NCBI RefSeq assembly: GCF_001949145.1 | Contig: NW_019091386.1 | Location: 397,435 to 461,434, forward strand | From: Acanthaster planci | Taxonomy: Eukaryota; Echinodermata; Asteroidea; Valvatida; Acanthasteridae | Length of the DNA: 64,000 nucleotides | Direction of reading: 5' to 3' | Shown: in pieces, positions 58,379 to 64,000 of the stretch | How positions within the stretch are numbered: the first letter of the stretch is position 1 | Layout of the letters: every line of letters starts with the position of its first letter | Notes under the pieces: model-generated | What the model was told of the DNA's origin: nothing | The model's input: the letters and a program-made list of their open reading frames with translations, nothing else | Databases searched by the model: none | Program-made: the position numbers and the translations under genes

Positions 58379-61310
58379 TTTATGGAGACCCATTCACTGC
58401 TTCTTACTTGAGTTGTCAGGCATCGAAAAATATTCTGTCCTTCACGATGAGCCAGCTCCAAGCCAAGATTCCACGAGAATTGCCAAGGTCATTTTGACCA
58501 ATGTCTGGAATCTAGACGCTAATTCATGTGAATACTGGAGAGTATTCGCTGACTTGCGTTCCAAGTCTGTAATCACAGCGCCGTTCCCCACTCCGTTGCT
58601 TTGATGCGCACACTGCTTGCTATACACAAAGAATAAGCTGGTTTCTGGGTCCGAATGGTTGATGTAGCACAACTTCCAGGTATTACGAGCACATGACGGA
58701 AAGGGTCGGAGATGTTGCCATTCTGTTGGAAAAATCACAATGCGCCCCTCAGATCAGTACCATCCCGTCAGTTTTGTGTGAAACCTACAAGCGATTCCTC
58801 TTCGTTTCAGAGAGCTTCCACCATTTGCCAAGCTGTTAAGTGTTACCTCAAACCTCAGTTGCATTTCTTACCAAGTGAAGCAAAAATTCTCCAAGGAGCA
58901 GACAGTGTGTCCTTTCTCGAAAATGCCCTCAAGCAGTCCAGTCAGCGCTGTTGTCGCTTGCGGACCGATGCTCTTTATTTCATCCTCAGCAAAATCACAA
59001 GGCTCACTGCTGAGGATCTGACATCATCCCCAGAATCATGGTGTCCCGTGTCATCCTACCTGTACATTTGCTTGGGTTCCTAGTTTGCATCCTTTTGATA
59101 TCTTCATCTCGAGAGCAAGTGTAGGTGTACATCGATCCTCTCGTTGTGTCCCAACCTCTTATCCTGCTGCACGCACATTTGAACTCTTCCCCTGCAGCCT
59201 GTCGTTCTTTCAACAATGACCTTGTCTCAGTCTTTCAATCACAGTCTGTAAGCTGTCTACAACCTTTAGTTTTCACCTGGCCTTGCATCGCAGTAATTCC
59301 ACTTCCCAGTGAAAGTGATTGTCTGTTTAGAGGGAGAAGTTTGTACCTAACGAATCAAAGCTCTGCTAAGGGTACCAGCAAAGACGCTGCTACGTTTTAC
59401 TGCAAAGTAGCACCTGTTTGGTCCTTGATTGAAGTTTTCCAGTTGTTAAGTAGTTTACAAGAGGTATTTACATTCCAACTTCTGAAAGAGACAAGTCATA
59501 GTCAGCTTTGATGAGGAAATCATTGCATCATGTTTCGGGCATCCTCAATTATGGTATCATGCCTAATGATGAGATCACATAATAGGGGTTGAGCAAACTC
59601 ACGGAGGCAATATGTCGAGAACATCACTGTCACAGCGTGCTTTTCACTGGTCCTCACCAAATTGTTGAGGAGGCTCTATACGGAAGCACCTCGCCTCTTG
59701 AAAAACCGCACGCACTCTAAACCAAGTGCACTTTCAAGGATGCACTCAGTGCGTAATCATTTAAAACACGATAAACGCCGTACCTGCCCATCTATCCGCT
59801 CGTATTATTAAATTTGTATATCATGACCATGGTGGGGGAGGCTTTTAGAGAGCTTTTAGCTTTTAGAAATTGGGCCGTGTAACTGGCTCTGGATAATTGA
59901 TGCGATGATTGTCCACCAGCAACAGGAAAACACAAAGCTGGCTGCTGGCGGCAGAAGGCGGCTGCTGGGGGGGGGGGGCAGTGCCCTCATATTTTTTGAC
60001 GGGGGGCATCCCCCCACTTGGCAGGCTCTATAATGGGGCAGGGCTTACTGGATCAGTCTATAAATTGCTGATGCTTGGTGGTCTCACTACTGACCCACTG
60101 CTTTGAAAATTGTTTCCGTCACCGTTAGTGCTGGTCATGCATAAGGGGCTGATTTTGCAAATGGCCGACACAAGATTTCGTTTTCCACAGAAACATCCCA
60201 AGTGTATGCGCACCCGTGTTTACCTGTTGATCACTGCCGGTAAGCCAATATCCTAATCCTCTCTGTCGATCTAATGAAGATAGATTTGACAATGACTGCC
60301 CCCGCTGTTCTGCTGTCCATTAAAGCATTAATTTGGCAGAGGCGCACTGTGTCACTTATGGCTCTGATAGACTGTCTTGTCAAGGATAAGCAGTACCGCG
60401 CTTACGGGACCGGCATTGAGGAAGGGGAATTATTTTCTGCTGCTTGGGGTAATGAGATCCAAACCTTCTTCAGTTTCAGAAAAAAACTCGATGTCTTCCT
60501 TTCCGTTGTTCGTTGCTTAAGCAGACCACGCAGTTCCCTGTGTTAAAAACCTTACCATTAAACATCGATGCAGCACTAGAAATACTGTATTCCGAGCTGT
60601 ACATCTTTACACAAAATGCATCGTGTGCTTAAACCTGGTATAAAATTAAGCCATCCAGACTGCCAGGACATCTGATTGACTCTCAGATCACCCTGTATTC
60701 AGCTGAGATAATCTGTCGTTATTTTGGCTGTCGTTGAGCGGCCCTTGCAACAAGCCACAACTTTGAGACTAACTGCGTCCACTGGGGCACATTGGCACAG
60801 TTTTTCCATGGTCATCTTCCCCTTCGTCCTGTCGCATTTTTTTCCTTGCCACGAGAGACTCCATCACGGAAGTCGCTACTTTGAGATTCTGCCCACTCTC
60901 AGCAGAAGACTCGTCTTCTCTTGTTGCCCCTGCTTCCGTGAACCGTGCCTTGTCGTGTGAAAAGGTTGGCTGTTGAAGGGACCAGCAGAGAATAAATACA
61001 GCAGAGCTCCCACTTGGTGAGGAGGCTGCTCCAAGGCCATCATCTAGTATCTGTGTGGCAGCCACACCTGAAGTTAGAAGTCTTCCTCAGCAGGCGTTCT
61101 CAGTGCAACATCTAAAGAAAATTATACGCCACTTTTCTGGTCATAACCAGCTGCTCTGTTGATTGCAGCTGACATTGGGATTTGGGATCCTGCAGAATAA
61201 CGTGGAGCTTTGAAAGAATTTGCAGACTTCATTTTGTTAACTTTGTTCCCACTTATCAATAAGTTCTCACCGCTATATGCATTGAAGACCTAGAGGAGTG
61301 TTTCTAAAGG
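58379..61310. other. Divergent intergenic region between gene 7 and the second + receptor
   Basis: 2.93 kb, close in length to its counterpart at 50276-53118 and sharing the strings listed there. A G-run of ten bases lies at about 59968-59978. ORFs such as 59125-59511 and 58712-59083 are not conserved in the sister copy, so I reject them as genes. Confidence 0.75.
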
Positions 61311-62267
61311 ATGAAAGCCAACGGAAGTGTTGTGGTGTATGCCGTGTTCGTAGCTAGTATACTCCTGGCCGTTATTGCCCTGTTCATCCAATCGTACATT
61401 ATTCTCTCAGTGTTTTTTAACAGAAGTCTGCACAGCGCCTCCAACTATTTCCTTGCCAATCTGAGTACTTCAATCGGGATTTCGTGTATACTGTGCATTT
61501 GCACATTGAGCCTTCAACTGATGCAGTGCTCAGCAACAGATGCTGCCTTCACGGCTGTACATTCGTATGAATTCTTTCTCATCTTTAGCGTCCTGATCTG
61601 TTTTTCATATATGTCCTCAGCGAGTCTTGTAGCCGGGGACCGATATTTCAAAGTAGCCTATCCATTGAGGTATTTAGGTATAATGACAAATAAGGTTTGT
61701 GGCATCCTCATAAGTGTAAGCTGGCTATTGTCGATGATTGTTTCTTCGGGTTTTACTGCATCTTTTACAGTGAAGTCTGATTCCACTAATGTTACTTCGA
61801 CATATTTTGAAGACCTAAGATCAAATCCTCCGTTTCGACTGTTTGCTGTAGTGTTCACTACATCGGTGCTTCTCTCTCTCCTCATTATCAATGGGTTCAT
61901 GTTGGGTCTGTTACGCATCGCCAGAAAGCAGCGACGCAAAATACAAACCGAGCGTAACATGCTGCCCCACGTCGGGGACAACCGAATCCCACAGCTGGGC
62001 AGGGACTCCAGTAAAACCATGAGATATGTATTTTACCTGGGGTCCTACAGTCTTTGCTGGATCCCCTTCGTCGTAGCGTTCGATCTCACTCTGTTTGTCG
62101 ATGGCCTTGACCAAAGCATAGCTGGAGACATTGCGAACGTCTTTTACTTGGTCTCGTTCGTCCAGTTGATGTACGCCACAGTTTTCCTGGCGTTCATGCA
62201 GGAGGAACACAGGAGAGTTCTGCGCAGCGCGTGGCACGTGGTTCGACAAAAACTTCAGTGTGTATAA
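61311..62267 (+). CDS. Intronless cluster GPCR, subfamily 3, + strand gene 2 (318 aa)
   Basis: Paralog of 53119-54117 with a shorter N-terminus (MKANGS, one glycosylation site). TM3 has GDRYFKVAYPLRYL. ICL3 (RRKIQTERNMLPHVGDNR, then GRDSSKTM) is almost the same. TM6 has WIP and TM7 has TVFLAFMQEEHR. Asp2.50 is Ile. An NVTS site lies in the second extracellular loop. The start is set by the first in-frame Met after TCTAAAGG. Confidence 0.93.
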   Translation: MKANGSVVVYAVFVASILLAVIALFIQSYIILSVFFNRSLHSASNYFLANLSTSIGISCILCICTLSLQLMQCSATDAAFTAVHSYEFFLIFSVLICFSYMSSASLVAGDRYFKVAYPLRYLGIMTNKVCGILISVSWLLSMIVSSGFTASFTVKSDSTNVTSTYFEDLRSNPPFRLFAVVFTTSVLLSLLIINGFMLGLLRIARKQRRKIQTERNMLPHVGDNRIPQLGRDSSKTMRYVFYLGSYSLCWIPFVVAFDLTLFVDGLDQSIAGDIANVFYLVSFVQLMYATVFLAFMQEEHRRVLRSAWHVVRQKLQCV

Positions 62268-62600
62268 CATGTAACCAGTGCGTGAACTGTGTGACGTATA
62301 TCATTTTCCTTAAGTCATCAAAGTTCTGAAAAATGAAAGCAGATGTATTTGGCATGCCATGTTTTACCTTTAATGCTTTTTGCTCTGTAAATGCAAGAAC
62401 ACGTGTCGGCTGTATATAGTGCACTATCTGCTCCAAATATGGCACTTAGTCATCTTTCCATTAAGTAATATTGTTGAGGTCATCATAGATTACAGTCACC
62501 GTTGTGAACGGCGTTTTCAAATTTGCCCTTAGTTGAGACCTCAAAGTCAAGGCACAATTGTTGGTGGAAAGAATATGCCTCAATTGCCCACACTGCCAAA
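62268..62600. other. 3' flank of the last receptor
   Basis: Non-coding spacer. No forward poly-A signal of good quality is visible. Confidence 0.45.
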
Positions 62601-62765
62601 ACTCTGGTGTCAATACACTGGTGTTACTTCAACACCCTCGGTGTTATCAGAGGACTACACTCAGGCTGATGTAGTCCTCAGAATGTGTTATCAGAGGACT
62701 TCACCCAGTCTGATGTAGTCATCTTATGGTGTTATCAGAGGACTAGACTCAGTCTGATGTACACG
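62601..62765. repeat. 44-bp tandem repeat, three copies, in a MITE-like context
   Basis: GTGTTATCAGAGGACT starts at 62641, 62685 and 62729, each followed by a CTCAGNCTGATGTA-like string. Before it, GGTGTCAATACACTGGTGTT and TTCAACACC look like a palindromic end. Resembles non-autonomous DNA elements, but no family is assigned. Confidence 0.7.
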
Positions 62766-63032
62766 TAAGAGTGTTTGCAGTGCACGTGAGAGAATGACAA
62801 ATTTGAGTTTCAAGGCACAGCTTGAGCTGAAAGTTATCAGAAAGCAACAGACAGTGCCCACAGGATTGTCAAAATATCTAAACCGCCTTGACAATGATAA
62901 CGCACACACAGTTAATTTACAAATGTTGGACTAACCGCTCTGTGTGATGTCATTCTCTTTTCACAGTTTCATGGTGGATGGAGTTTTCGAAACCATCCCC
63001 GGTAAATCAGACCTCAGTATTGAAGTACAGGT
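62766..63032. other. Spacer, no gene seen
   Basis: Short non-coding stretch between two repeat blocks. Confidence 0.4.
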
Positions 63033-63220
63033 TGTTACGCTCTAAAAAGGTTGGTCACATTTGGGTTGATATTTTGCCCAATGTTGGTGTTAATATCAAC
63101 TTCCCAACCTTGGGCAAATTTTTACCAATCGTTGGTCAGTGTTTGACCAACAGTGATGGAAATTCACTGACAATGTGGAAACTTTAACCAAGGTTGGGCA
63201 AAGATCAAATGCCCATACAC
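63033..63220. repeat. Repeat block built of TTGGGCAAA / TTGGTCA motifs
   Basis: Direct and inverted copies of GGTTGG, TTGGGCAAA and TTTGCCCAA-like words recur every 20-40 bases (for example TTTTGCCCAATGTTGGTGTT and CCAACCTTGGGCAAATTTTT). The left end TTACGCTCTAAAAAGGTTGG looks like the terminus of a DNA-transposon-derived repeat. Confidence 0.6.
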
Positions 63221-64000
63221 TGTTTTGACATCGACGACTAGCCAATCAGATGACGGGGATTTTTTTTGTCGTGTACGTGTACTTGTATCTGACATTGAAC
63301 GACGCACATGAAATTGCGTGTTCCACGCAATTATCCCGACATTACAGAGGCGCTAGCGGGCTAATAACCCGCCTGCCATTTTGGAACTGATGAGATGTAT
63401 TTACGGCTGACTTTACTCGCTGTCCTTGTCAGTTGAAAAGGAGGCACTGTGTGAGTAAATATTGCAGCCAACGTGGGCTCTGTGATACGCATAATAAACT
63501 GGGACCAATATTAGCGGTTTGAGATAATGGAGCACCATCCATCAACTAACAGAATTGAGAGTTGGGAGGATGCAGCGAGGGTGATTAAATCTAGATCATG
63601 GTCAGTGTCAGAAAGAGTAGATCACCAAACCTTATATTCTTCCGCCGTAATTTTCTGTGTTGCTTGTCAATTTAGTGCCTGAAATACGCAGAATTTAGTA
63701 GCACAGACCAAGGTGCACTGGACGCCACACAGGTGCATTGTGTGGTGAAGTCATTGATGGATGAATCCCCTTTGCGGTTAGTTCTTTTGAGATTTTTTAC
63801 TGCAAGTGCAAGGAAACGTAGCTCGGGTCAGAGAAAAGTCTGATGGACAGATAAGTCACCAAGACATCAGACGACTTTGCACCATTTTTCTGTCAGCTGG
63901 GGCAATCGGCCATTTGGCTTTACAGACAACTGTCCTGTGTTGGACCGACACGCCGCCTGCTTGCATTCTGTGTGTTTTCTTAAGCGATTCCGGCACACTT
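63221..64000. other. Intergenic to window end, no gene seen
   Basis: Non-coding with T-run near 63261. No coding-like ORF. The next gene must lie beyond the right edge. Confidence 0.5.

Noticed and set aside
58712-59511. Forward ORFs of 123 and 128 aa in the divergent spacer
   Set aside because: The sister spacer at 50.3-53.1 kb shares DNA strings but not these frames, so they are not conserved as proteins.
1-64000. CRISPR arrays, operons or bacterial elements
   Set aside because: The window has spliced animal genes and eukaryotic SINEs; the tandem repeats lack unique spacers.

Overview
This is a stretch of animal (eukaryotic) nuclear DNA. It has spliced genes with GT...AG introns, long AT-rich intergenic stretches, tRNA-derived SINEs, hairpin MITE-like elements and a 60-base assembly gap inside a tandem array. 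Clustered single-exon rhodopsin-type GPCRs next to a metabotropic-glutamate-like receptor suggest an invertebrate deuterostome. An echinoderm or other ambulacrarian is my first guess and a cephalochordate is possible. This is inference from gene content; nothing was searched.

Layout. (1) 2-715, +: the 3' end of a Ser/Arg/Pro-rich protein that runs in from the left edge. (2) 4729-5943, -: a single-exon peptide-receptor-like GPCR with all classical motifs. (3) 6.0-14.6 kb: gene-poor, with a 21-bp array around the gap, a hairpin MITE, a 120-bp ACGT-rich tandem repeat and a tRNA-derived SINE. (4) 14646-18546, +: a two-exon class C GPCR, mGluR-like, split in TM4. (5) 18.5-21.1 kb: two more hairpin MITEs of the same family. 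(6) 21077-33351, +: a gene of about 18 exons that I assembled by matching intron phases. It encodes a coiled-coil protein of about 890 residues with a Cys/His-rich motif and a helical C-terminal half. (7) 33.6-62.3 kb: a cluster of nine intact, intronless GPCRs of 318-332 aa, seven on - and two on +.

The cluster is the most interesting part. All nine receptors keep the D/E-R-Y motif and the TM6 W-x-P, but lack N1.50, D2.50, C3.25 and the TM7 NPxxY, which is replaced by a [LV]FLx[YF] block. They form three subfamilies: four - genes (33.6-43.5 kb), three - genes (45.6-58.4 kb) and two + genes (53.1, 61.3 kb). The - genes repeat about every 3 kb and carry their upstream DNA with them, so the duplicated unit is receptor plus 5' region. 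The right part is an approximately 8.1-kb duplication of a head-to-head receptor pair. A short element about 53-58 bp before the ATG is shared by the first subfamily, and two non-adjacent members share near-identical blocks that suggest gene conversion. A large inverted-repeat element (56809-57380) sits just beyond one receptor.

The rest of the window is intergenic or intronic DNA with little recognisable content.
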